Source: Nocardia vaccinii NBRC 15922
Lineage (GTDB): Bacteria > Actinomycetota > Actinomycetes > Mycobacteriales > Mycobacteriaceae
Assembly (NCBI RefSeq): GCF_001613305.1
Contig: NZ_BDCC01000007.1
Span: forward strand, 1-64,000
Direction of reading: 5' to 3'
Length of the DNA stretch: 64,000 nucleotides
Part shown: positions 36,505-43,606 of the stretch, piece after piece
Numbering within the stretch: position 1 is the stretch's first letter
Layout: each line of letters begins with the position of its first letter
Position numbers and translations under genes: made by a program
Notes under the pieces: model-generated
What the model was told of the DNA's origin: nothing
The model's input: the letters and a program-made list of their open reading frames with translations, nothing else
Databases searched by the model: none

Positions 36505-36541
36505 CCCCGGTGGCCGGCTGTGCTGTTGCGAACCACCGGGG
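36505..36541. terminator. Terminator between convergent MarR and esterase genes
   Basis: A 9-bp stem CCCCGGTGG/CCACCGGGG with a 19-base loop lies eight bases past the esterase stop on the minus strand. The rest of the 190-bp gap shows nothing. Confidence 0.65.
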
Positions 36542-36548
36542 ATGGTGA

Positions 36549-37517
36549 TCAGTTGGTGCCCAGGGCATTTCGCAGCGTAGTGATGGCCTGGGTGATGGCG
36601 GCCTCCGCGGCGTGGGTGCCGCGCAGGGCGTTGAGCATGACGAAATCGTGGATGATGCCCTGGTAGCGGATGGCGGTGACCGGAACTCCGGCCTGGCGGA
36701 GTTTGCCGGCGTAGGCCTCGCCCTCGTCGCGCAGGACGTCGGCCTCGCCGGTGATGACCAGCGCCGGGGGAAGTCCGGCGAGTTGGTCGAGAGTGGCGCG
36801 CAGCGGTGAGGCGGTGATCTGGGCACGCTCGGTTTCATCGGTGGTGTACTGATCCCAGAACCACTTCATCCCCTCGCGTGCGAGGAAGTAGCCCTCGGCG
36901 AACTGGTGATAGGAGCCGGTGTCGAAGCTCGCATCGGTGACCGGATAGAACAGGACCTGCGCGACCAGCGGGACGTCGCCGCGCTCCTTGGCCATCAGCG
37001 TGAGCGCGGCGGTCATATTGCCGCCGACGCTGTCACCGGCCACGGCGATCCGGCCGGCGTCCAGGTTCTTCGCCGCCCCCTCGGCGACGACCCACTGCGC
37101 GACGGCGTAGTTCTGCTCGATGGCGACGGGGTAGCGAGCCTCGGGTGTGCGGTCGTACTCGGGGAAGACCACGGCGGCATTCGCGCCGACCGCGAGTTCG
37201 CGAACCAGGCGGTCGTGCGTGTGCGCGTCACCGAAAACCCAACCGGCCCCATGGATGTAGATGATGACCGGCAGAGTGCCCTCGGCGCCTGCGGGCCGTA
37301 CGATTCGAGCCTCGACCGAACCGGTCGGCCCACCCGGGACGGTCACCCATTCCTCGTCGATCGCGGGCTTCGCGATCTCCCCGGCCTGAACCTCGTCGAC
37401 GGTCTTGCGCCCTTCGTCGACCGGCAGCTGATACAGGAACGGCGGCTTCGACGTGGCCTGGGCGAACTCGGCCGCGGCCTGCTCGAGCACCGGCGCGACG
37501 GGCGTGTACTCCGACAT
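36549..37517 (-). CDS. Alpha/beta hydrolase (acyl esterase)
   Basis: The 322-residue esterase has an oxyanion motif HGAGWVFG (Gly-to-Ala variant of HGGG), the nucleophile GDSVGGNM, the acid GEADVLRDE and the His of IIHDFVML, and belongs to the hormone-sensitive lipase family. ATG 37517 is preceded by a strong GGAGGAGG site. It is divergent from an OhrR-like MarR gene across 125 bp with an inverted repeat, so it is probably under that regulator's control. Confidence 0.88.
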   Translation of the reverse strand: MSEYTPVAPVLEQAAAEFAQATSKPPFLYQLPVDEGRKTVDEVQAGEIAKPAIDEEWVTVPGGPTGSVEARIVRPAGAEGTLPVIIYIHGAGWVFGDAHTHDRLVRELAVGANAAVVFPEYDRTPEARYPVAIEQNYAVAQWVVAEGAAKNLDAGRIAVAGDSVGGNMTAALTLMAKERGDVPLVAQVLFYPVTDASFDTGSYHQFAEGYFLAREGMKWFWDQYTTDETERAQITASPLRATLDQLAGLPPALVITGEADVLRDEGEAYAGKLRQAGVPVTAIRYQGIIHDFVMLNALRGTHAAEAAITQAITTLRNALGTN

Positions 37518-37571
37518 CTCTTGCTCCTCCTCCGTGGGGCCCGGGTGGATCCCCGCTGCGCAAAACCTAGC

Positions 37572-37588
37572 GTGCAATTACATTGTGC
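37572..37588. promoter_or_regulatory. Inverted repeat in the esterase/OhrR-like gap
   Basis: CAAT and ATTG flank TAC, with outer G and C also symmetric (GTGCAAT / ATTGTGC). A TTGCGCAC-like element continues on the minus strand. It lies about 55 bases from both starts, where an operator is expected. Confidence 0.45.
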
Positions 37589-37642
37589 GCAAGCAAAACG
37601 TTCCCGTTGAAATAGCTCGATCGGCGATGTAGCGTCGGCGCG

Positions 37643-38107
37643 ATGACCAGTAACCCCGGCGAGGGTCCGCCGCGGGAGTTCTCCCTGCTCCTGGACGACC
37701 AGCTCTGCTTCGCCCTCTACGCGGCCTCCCGCGCGGTCACTCAGCGCTACCGCCCCCTGCTCGAGAACCTCGGCCTGACCTACCCGCAATACCTGGTCCT
37801 ACTGGTTCTCTGGGAACACGACACCGTCCCCGTCAAGGACATCGGCGCGGCCCTCCAACTCGACTACGGCACGTTGACGCCCCTGGTCAAGCGTTTGGAG
37901 ACAGCGGGTTTCGTCCGCCGCGAACGCGACCCCGAAGACGAGCGAACCGTCCGGGTAAGCCTCACCCCCCACGGCGCGGACCTGCGCGACCGGGCCCGCG
38001 AAATCCCCGCCGCCATAGGCGCGGCAATGGCATTGCCGGACAACGACTTCGCCGAAGCCAAACGAATCCTGCGCCAGTTGACGATCAACGTCTCGACCCG
38101 ACGCTGA
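37643..38107 (+). CDS. MarR-family regulator, OhrR-like
   Basis: This 154-residue protein resembles OhrR: LLLDDQLCFALYAASRA places Cys22 where OhrR has its peroxide-sensing cysteine, followed by LGLTYPQYLVLLVLWEHD, the recognition helix DYGTLTPLVKRLE and the wing DERTVRVSLT. OhrR proteins normally repress an organic-hydroperoxide reductase Ohr; here the divergent partner is an esterase and no ohr is seen. ATG 37643 has no good ribosome-binding site and may be leaderless. Confidence 0.85.
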   Translation: MTSNPGEGPPREFSLLLDDQLCFALYAASRAVTQRYRPLLENLGLTYPQYLVLLVLWEHDTVPVKDIGAALQLDYGTLTPLVKRLETAGFVRRERDPEDERTVRVSLTPHGADLRDRAREIPAAIGAAMALPDNDFAEAKRILRQLTINVSTRR

Positions 38108-38473
38108 CCCGGGCCCGTCGGAATTCTGCGGGCGGGATTGGCCGCGTAGCTCGAGCGGCAAAGTTGCGGCACTGTGCATTCGACGCGATCACCACGCCGG
38201 TTGTAGCTGCTTCGAAGCGTGGTGTGTCGAGCGCTCAGGGGTGTCGCCCCCCGTTCCCGCTCACCGGCTGAGGGGAGTGTGATCGGCAGTCCGTGCCCGA
38301 ACGCGCAAAGTTTCTGCGGTGCAAGGGTCTTCGGCCCCCGAAGTTTCCGTCTGGTCGGCCCTTACCTCGGCCGAAGATTCGCGGGGTAATAGCGGGCAGG
38401 AGTCGTCGAAGGTACTGCCCCGCAGTCGCGGAACGAGTGAGCGGCATCGAACGAATGGGGGAAAACCCGTCCC
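38108..38473. other. Intergenic region with a tRNA-like but non-functional stretch
   Basis: This 366-bp gap contains GTAGCTCGAGCGGCA followed by an anticodon-arm-like segment (38145-38210), but there is no matching acceptor stem or T-arm. CTTCGGCCCCCGAAG (38329-38343) resembles part of repeat B. No gene recognised. Confidence 0.3.
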
Positions 38474-39106
38474 ATGTCAGATTGTCGAAAGCACGGCCTT
38501 GTGCCGACACTCGTGCTGGTACCTGCCGTAGCCAGTCTGTACTTCGTCACCGGTTGTGGTCCGGACTCGACGACAGCCGGTCCGGAATCGCCTATTACCA
38601 CGAGCAACTGGCTTACCCGAACCACAACGCAGACAACACAACCGGCGACAACGCCGCCGCTCCGATCGGCCACGCCACCATCGACTCCGCAGACCACGAC
38701 CGAAACCACGCCCCCACAATCCGAAGACCTCGAGCTCGACGCGGACTTCGCCGCCGTATGCGCCAACGCTGTCACCGGACTCCGCGTGGACGACAGCGAA
38801 TGCGATGACGCCACCGACGACTACTTCGGCGACGCCACAGACGTCGCCACCTACGCGGCCGCAGGTCTTGCTGGTGGCGCGCTGGGCGCGGCCATGTGGT
38901 ACTACTTCTCGGTCCGAAACCGAGTGGCAGCCCCCGCAATCGGCACCCTGGTCCGCGACGGCACCTACACAACCCCGTACCTGATCGACGGCCGCCCCTC
39001 GGTCATCTATCGAACCGGCAGCATCGACGAAAAGGGCGGCCTACTGACCAAAACGACCATCCACCGCGGCGGCCTCGGCCTGCGCCCGCACAGCAGCCAT
39101 TCGTGA
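38474..39106 (+). CDS. Putative lipoprotein with Thr-rich linker
   Basis: The 210-residue protein begins with a basic N-terminus and hydrophobic stretch ending FVTGCGPDS, a plausible lipobox at Cys28. A Thr/Pro-rich linker (residues ~30-85) leads to an acidic region with two Cys and a glycine-rich hydrophobic segment (about 125-147, YAAAGLAGGALGAAMWYYF). The C-terminal end is basic. I do not recognise the family. ATG 38474 is used; the ribosome-binding site is weak (GGGGGAAAACC). Confidence 0.62.
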   Translation: MSDCRKHGLVPTLVLVPAVASLYFVTGCGPDSTTAGPESPITTSNWLTRTTTQTTQPATTPPLRSATPPSTPQTTTETTPPQSEDLELDADFAAVCANAVTGLRVDDSECDDATDDYFGDATDVATYAAAGLAGGALGAAMWYYFSVRNRVAAPAIGTLVRDGTYTTPYLIDGRPSVIYRTGSIDEKGGLLTKTTIHRGGLGLRPHSSHS

Positions 39107-39241
39107 GCCGGGACGAGTCCTTCGGGCGCGCGACACATATTCATGGCTCATTCAGCCGAACCGCACTGTCGATAGGCGAACGTCTCCTGTTCTGCGGTCT
39201 CTGCCGATAGATGGCGGACTGGGGAACAGCACCAGCCGCAG

Positions 39242-39715
39242 CTATCGATTGCGAGAGCCTTCTGCCGCTGCTTGCTCCTGGAGCGCGCGGTACCCGGCGA
39301 GCACCTGCCGAACCGCATCCGTAACCGGCGGCTCCTCGGTGAGCGCGGTCCAGGCGTAGGCGTCGTGCTCCTGGAGCCGCACGGGATCAGCACCGGCCAC
39401 GTCGACCGCGAAGTTGAACTGGCGCGACTTCTTCCCACTGCCCGATTGATAGTCGAAGCTGCCGAGGTAGCTGCGCACGACAGTGACATCGAGACCGGTT
39501 TCTTCCTCGACCTCGCGGATCAGAGCTCGATCGAGGGTTTCGCCGCGTTCGGCTTTCCCGCTGGGCAATTCCCAAATCCCGCCCATGAAGTCGTCTTCGG
39601 GCCGCTGAAGCAGCAGCACTCTGTTGCTGTGCTGGACAACGGCACCGACAACCAATTGCTGGACCCCGTCGCAGATCGCGTCGGTGGTGAGTCGTTCGAG
39701 CAACACAGGGTCCAC
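39242..39715 (-). CDS. Nudix hydrolase
   Basis: The 157-residue protein has a complete Nudix box (Gly53-x5-Glu59-x7-Arg67-Glu68-Val-Glu70-Glu71-Glu72-x-Gly74). It hydrolyses nucleoside diphosphate-linked compounds; the YAWTALTEEPP and WELPSG contexts resemble MutT/ADP-ribose-type enzymes but do not fix the substrate. GTG 39715 is the start. It is the last chromosomal gene before the tRNA-Ser-type repeat that bounds the island. Confidence 0.87.
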   Translation of the reverse strand: MDPVLLERLTTDAICDGVQQLVVGAVVQHSNRVLLLQRPEDDFMGGIWELPSGKAERGETLDRALIREVEEETGLDVTVVRSYLGSFDYQSGSGKKSRQFNFAVDVAGADPVRLQEHDAYAWTALTEEPPVTDAVRQVLAGYRALQEQAAAEGSRNR

Positions 39716-39827
39716 AAAACTGCCCTTTCAGTTCGCCGAATCGAACGCCTCGAGAAGATTCCGAAAGCTCCGGTGATGGAGCGCGCCAGCACAAGATCGC
39801 TGCGAACGACCTGTTCAGCGGGAGAAA

Positions 39828-39885
39828 ACCTGCGGTGGGTGTGGGATTTGAACCCACGGTGGCGTGAACCACGACGGTTTTCAAG
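39828..39885. repeat. Left attachment repeat (tRNA-Ser 3' copy)
   Basis: This is identical over 58 bases to 48802-48859, from ACCTGCGGTGGGTG to GGTTTTCAAG. It includes the T-arm, variable arm and half the anticodon arm of tRNA-Ser on the minus strand, then diverges. It has no 5' tRNA half, so it is not a gene. Confidence 0.92.
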
Positions 39886-40121
39886 GTCGTTTGTCTCGAC
39901 GTTTGGGCGAATCATGTTGTTGTTGGCGAGTGTTGAGCAAGCGAGCTGACCAGGCGATTTGATCGTTGGCGACGTTGGTGAGATTGGCGACGTCGGGGGC
40001 TGCTGCGGGCTCGTTGCGGGCTCGCAGCAGCCTTGCGGCTCCGAGGGGTTTGCGGTCGGAACGTCGGTCCCGGCCGTCTCGATAGAACTAATGTCAAGCA
40101 AAACTTGGGAGGAGGGGTGTT

Positions 40122-40865
40122 ATGGCAGACAAGTCGGCGATCGAGTGGACCGAGGCGACATGGAACCCGGTGACGGGCTGCGATCGCGTTTCGGCTGGCT
40201 GCGATCACTGCTATGCAATGGTGCTAGCGAAGCGGCTCAAGGCAATGGGTGCCGAGAAGTACCAGTCCGATGGCGACCCACGCACGTCCGGGCCGGGATT
40301 CGGTGTGACTCTGCACCCCCAGGCGCTCGATATCCCACGGCGGTGGCGAGCGCCACGCGTGGTCTTCGTGAACTCGATGTCCGACCTGTTCCATGCCAAA
40401 GTGCCGGTCACTTACATCCGTGACGTGTTCGACGTCATGCGGGAGACGCCGCAGCACACCTACCAGGTCCTGACCAAGCGCGCGTTGCGTCTTCGTCGGC
40501 TCGCTGGGCAACTAGAGTGGCCTGCGAACATGTGGCTGGGTGTCTCGGTGGAGAACGCCGACCACCTCGACCGTGTCGACCATCTGCGGGAGGTGCCCGC
40601 GGCGGTGCGGTTCCTCTCGTGCGAGCCGCTACTCGGCCCGCTCGACGGTCTGCGGCTGGACGGTATTGGATGGGTTATCGCCGGAGGCGAGTCCGGGGTA
40701 GGGCATCGGCCGATGGATCCGGAATGGGTGCGCGATATCCGCGACGCCTGTGACACGGCTGACGTGCCGTTCTTCTTCAAACAGTGGGGAGGACGGACAC
40801 CGAAGGCCCTGGGCCGCGAGTTGGACGGGCGGCTCTGGGACGAGATGCCCGTACTCACGGCTTGA
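40122..40865 (+). CDS. Phage Gp37/Gp68-family (DUF5131) three-Cys protein
   Basis: This 247-residue protein has the family signature SAIEWTEATWNPVTGC and Cys20-x6-Cys27-x2-Cys30 followed by YA, a three-cysteine cluster suggesting an iron-sulfur or radical-SAM-like site. Later blocks are VNSMSDLFH, RVLTKR-like QVLTKRALRL, WLGVSVEN, FLSCEPLLGP and GGESG. Members occur in phages and mobile elements, often with a 'three-Cys-motif partner'; that partner is next door here, convergent, with 11 bp of tail overlap. A strong GGGAGGAGG site precedes the ATG. The biochemical role is unknown. Confidence 0.88.
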   Translation: MADKSAIEWTEATWNPVTGCDRVSAGCDHCYAMVLAKRLKAMGAEKYQSDGDPRTSGPGFGVTLHPQALDIPRRWRAPRVVFVNSMSDLFHAKVPVTYIRDVFDVMRETPQHTYQVLTKRALRLRRLAGQLEWPANMWLGVSVENADHLDRVDHLREVPAAVRFLSCEPLLGPLDGLRLDGIGWVIAGGESGVGHRPMDPEWVRDIRDACDTADVPFFFKQWGGRTPKALGRELDGRLWDEMPVLTA

Positions 40866-41895
40866 TGTTGCGATCCTCGAATATCGGTGACCGTGCACGG
40901 GCGGCCTGTGGTTTTTGCTGGCTGTGCGCGGTCCACCATTCTCTGCTGGAGGGCCACCAGTAGTCTTCGGGCTGCCACAGCACCCTGCCGGCGACATCGG
41001 GTTTGACGACCGGGGGAGCGAAGAGTGTCAGCATCCCGGTTTTCTCTTCCTGCTCGATCTTCGCCAGTTGCTTGGCTTCGGCCATCATTTGGGGTTCCCT
41101 CATGGCGGCCTTCGCGTACAGGCTTTTCATGATGTTGTCGCCGGCGTAGTGGTCGGTGGCGAAGACCATGTCGTAGATGGTGGTCCGGTTCCGCATCCGC
41201 ATCGGGATACGTTGGGTGTATCGGTAGCTGAGGTGTTGGGCGAGCCGGAAGCGGATCAGATTGGTCATCTCGTCGCGATACTGGTCAGGAGTGATGATGT
41301 TGCGTTCACGTGCGGTCTGGATGTTCAGCCACTTGTCGGTGCCGTAGAAGCGAGTGACCTTCTCGCGGAACCGTTCACTGTTGGTGCCGCGCACCCCGCG
41401 GGCAATGAAGGTCGGTGAGACCAGCAGCCACAGTTCGGGTTTCGTTCGGGCGGTCGGTCCCTTGAACTGGGAGACCTTCACGATTGTCGACCACTCGATC
41501 TCAGCTGCCTGCTGGTCGATGAACACGAACATCGGAGCGCGGTTGAAAGGGCGTAGATACGCCAGGACGCTGTCGATCGTTCGGTTGCAGTCACCTGGGA
41601 AGCTGCGGAAATTCTTGTCTGGAAAGTCTTGTCGCAGAATCGCTTCCAACTGCTCGGCACGGTCCGGTAGCTCGCAAAAGACATGTCGGGTGAACCCGTT
41701 GTCGGCTGACAGAACGCGCCGCGGCGATCCGTCGATTCTCTCGCCGGTGTGCCGTGCGATGTTCTCGGGTTGCCCGGCCATGAGGTCCAGGTAGACCGTC
41801 TCTTTGGCTGACTTCGATGCGATGTTGAACGCGTTGACGTAGTCGCCGAGGATCAACAGCTTGTTGTTCGTCCAGTAGGACCATTGCCGCGCCAT
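40855..41895 (-). CDS. tcmP: Three-Cys-motif partner protein TcmP
   Basis: The 346-residue protein matches the TcmP family, found beside Gp37/Gp68 proteins. It has KLLILGDYVNAF near the N-terminus, VYLDLMAGQPEN (methyltransferase-like motif, Asp37) and FVFIDQQAAEIEW, then a charged helical half. The family looks like a diverged Rossmann methyltransferase or nuclease, and no activity is established to my knowledge. ATG 41895 is chosen because GGGGAGG lies six bases upstream; the frame from 41913 has no signal. Its 3' end overlaps the Gp37/Gp68 gene tail to tail. Confidence 0.85.
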   Translation of the reverse strand: MARQWSYWTNNKLLILGDYVNAFNIASKSAKETVYLDLMAGQPENIARHTGERIDGSPRRVLSADNGFTRHVFCELPDRAEQLEAILRQDFPDKNFRSFPGDCNRTIDSVLAYLRPFNRAPMFVFIDQQAAEIEWSTIVKVSQFKGPTARTKPELWLLVSPTFIARGVRGTNSERFREKVTRFYGTDKWLNIQTARERNIITPDQYRDEMTNLIRFRLAQHLSYRYTQRIPMRMRNRTTIYDMVFATDHYAGDNIMKSLYAKAAMREPQMMAEAKQLAKIEQEEKTGMLTLFAPPVVKPDVAGRVLWQPEDYWWPSSREWWTAHSQQKPQAARARSPIFEDRNIKP

Positions 41896-41913
41896 GCCGG
41901 CCTCCCCTGTCAC

Positions 41914-42694
41914 CCCTGCGAGGCCGAGGTCGAGTCAAGGCCCAGCCCTTTCAGGGTAGGACTCGCCACGCGGCTTGCGTGCGCAGTTTGCACGAATTGC
42001 CGTGTTGCGCTGAATGATTCACAGCTGCTGTTCGAGACTTGTTCGAATCGCGAGAGTGTAGCCAGGGTTGGGAGATGCTGCCGTGACCTATTCGTCCCGA
42101 ACGAAGATCGCGGGGTGTTTGCCCTGTTCGGGTGGATGTTGGCAGTGTTGGTGATGCGACTCGACCTGCAGTTTTCGGCGTTGGTTGAGTTGGCTGGTGC
42201 CGGGCGGGTTCGGTGATGCTGCGGACGAGTTGCGGACGGAGCATCATCGCAAGTCCCACACGTCAATCACCCATCGAACTCTATTGCTGCATACAGAGGA
42301 ATCCTTTGGCTCCGATGGTCTTTGATTCTCCAGAAATAAGTTTGAAGGATTTAGTTCATACCATTGTGTCGGTGATCGTAGTTGCTTATCGCGGAAGCTT
42401 TGAAATCTGTCTTCTGGTCCGCTATCTCATTTCCAAGCAACCCCTAAATTAGCTAGCTGCCTGGCGATCCAGCACATGATCGTACGGAAAGCGGGAATCG
42501 GAACGGAGGTGGGCCTCGGGCTGGAGTGCGCACTCAGGGCCGACCGACTTCTTTGGCGACTGCACCACAATCCGTTGAGCGTCGAGTGCTCGAACATAGA
42601 TTCATACACCCTTTGGCCCTATTCAGAAGAAGAGGTGGAGCGATAATAGGACGAGGAATCTGCATCGGAAGGTCGATCGGGAAAGGGGCGGGTC
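41914..42694. other. Island intergenic region, no gene recognised
   Basis: This is nearly 800 bp of lower-GC sequence. A 79-codon frame (42213-42452, +) has hydrophobic content (LVHTIVSVIVVAYRGSFEICLLVRYL) but no good start signal. The last 40 bases carry the purine-rich GGGAAAGGGG site for the next gene. Confidence 0.35.
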
Positions 42695-42982
42695 GTGGAG
42701 ACGGTGGTTTTCCCGCTGGAGCAGGGTGGGCAGGTTCTGGTGCGGGCGGTAACCGACGATCGGTACGGCGGGGTTGTCACCCGTGGCGGAGGGGAACGTG
42801 CGGAACAGGCGGTGGCAACGGCGCAGCAGACGTTCGAGTCAGCGTTGGGGACGATCCGGGTGGTAGCGGAGGGGGTGTTGGGCCAGTTCGGCCTGGAACT
42901 GAACGCGAAAGCGGGAGCGATGGTGGCCTCGGCAGGTGCAAGTGCGCAGCTTCGCGTCGAGTTGTCCTGGCACCCCCGCTGA
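42695..42982 (+). CDS. CU044_2847-like (trypsin-co-occurring) protein with internal deletion
   Basis: The 95-residue protein begins METVVFPLEQGGQVLVRAV and ends GLELNAKAGAMVASAGASAQLRVELSW, the pattern of the CU044_2847 or trypsin-co-occurring domain, a small partner of peptidases in actinobacterial conflict loci. Compared with the paralogue at 47084 it lacks 14 residues between VLGQ and FGLEL, as if by an in-frame deletion that removed the PPEEVRVE strand. GTG 42695 is used. It may still fold or may be decaying. Confidence 0.7.
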   Translation: METVVFPLEQGGQVLVRAVTDDRYGGVVTRGGGERAEQAVATAQQTFESALGTIRVVAEGVLGQFGLELNAKAGAMVASAGASAQLRVELSWHPR

Positions 42983-43606
42983 TCAACAACCTGCCCGCCG
43001 AGTTGAGGCGAGTGATCGCGTCGCTGCGCGATCATCTTTTTCAGCGACGCGTAGAAGATCGCGAAATCCCAGACTGCTGGGACCGGACCTCAGTCCCCCT
43101 GGCAGTCCGCCCGGGTTTGCCCCGCCGACCAGAGGTATTCGAGGTGGCAGACGGTGGGTGAGAAGGCTGCTTGGTGGGGAAAAACCGGGACGAACAGAGG
43201 GACGAAAAGTGAGGTGACTAAACGGGGGAGTGACTGGACTGAGGGAATGACGAGACCGAGGAGGACCGGCACAATGTGAGACCGGCATCGGGTGGGTTGG
43301 GGCGGTGGGGCTCGATCGGCCGGCGTGCGAATAGATGAGAGGGTATCGGACGATCAACGGCGGCTCGAGAGGTTCAGGCGTGGTGCCGATCGACGTTGCT
43401 TGAATCGGATTTGTGTCCTCCCAGGTGAAAGAACTCGGCCAGAACCATGAGGCCACGATGCCGGCCGAAAAGCCGCGCCGCCACCTGTGGCAGCGGTGAG
43501 CCGGATTGAAGAGAGGCAACTCGGTGATGGTGCACGGCACCCTCTGCAGCAAGTCGACGGGATGGGTAGATGTGCCGTCCCGCGGTCAGACGTCGATGGG
43601 AATCCA
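42983..43606. other. Island intergenic region, nothing recognised
   Basis: This 624-bp gap lies between the truncated small gene and the end of the CHAT gene. GACCGAGGAGGACCGGCAC (43254-43272) resembles GACCGAGGACCGGCACGGG at 47769-47787, another sign that sequence around the two small genes is duplicated. No gene supported. Confidence 0.35.

Noticed and set aside
38145..38215. tRNA-like segment with a GTAGCTC...GGCA D-arm
   Set aside because: No complementary acceptor stem and no T-arm consensus; at best a degenerate fragment.
39829..39905. A second tRNA-Ser gene on the minus strand
   Set aside because: Only the 3' half matches; the 5' half and acceptor stem partner are absent, so it is an attachment-site copy.
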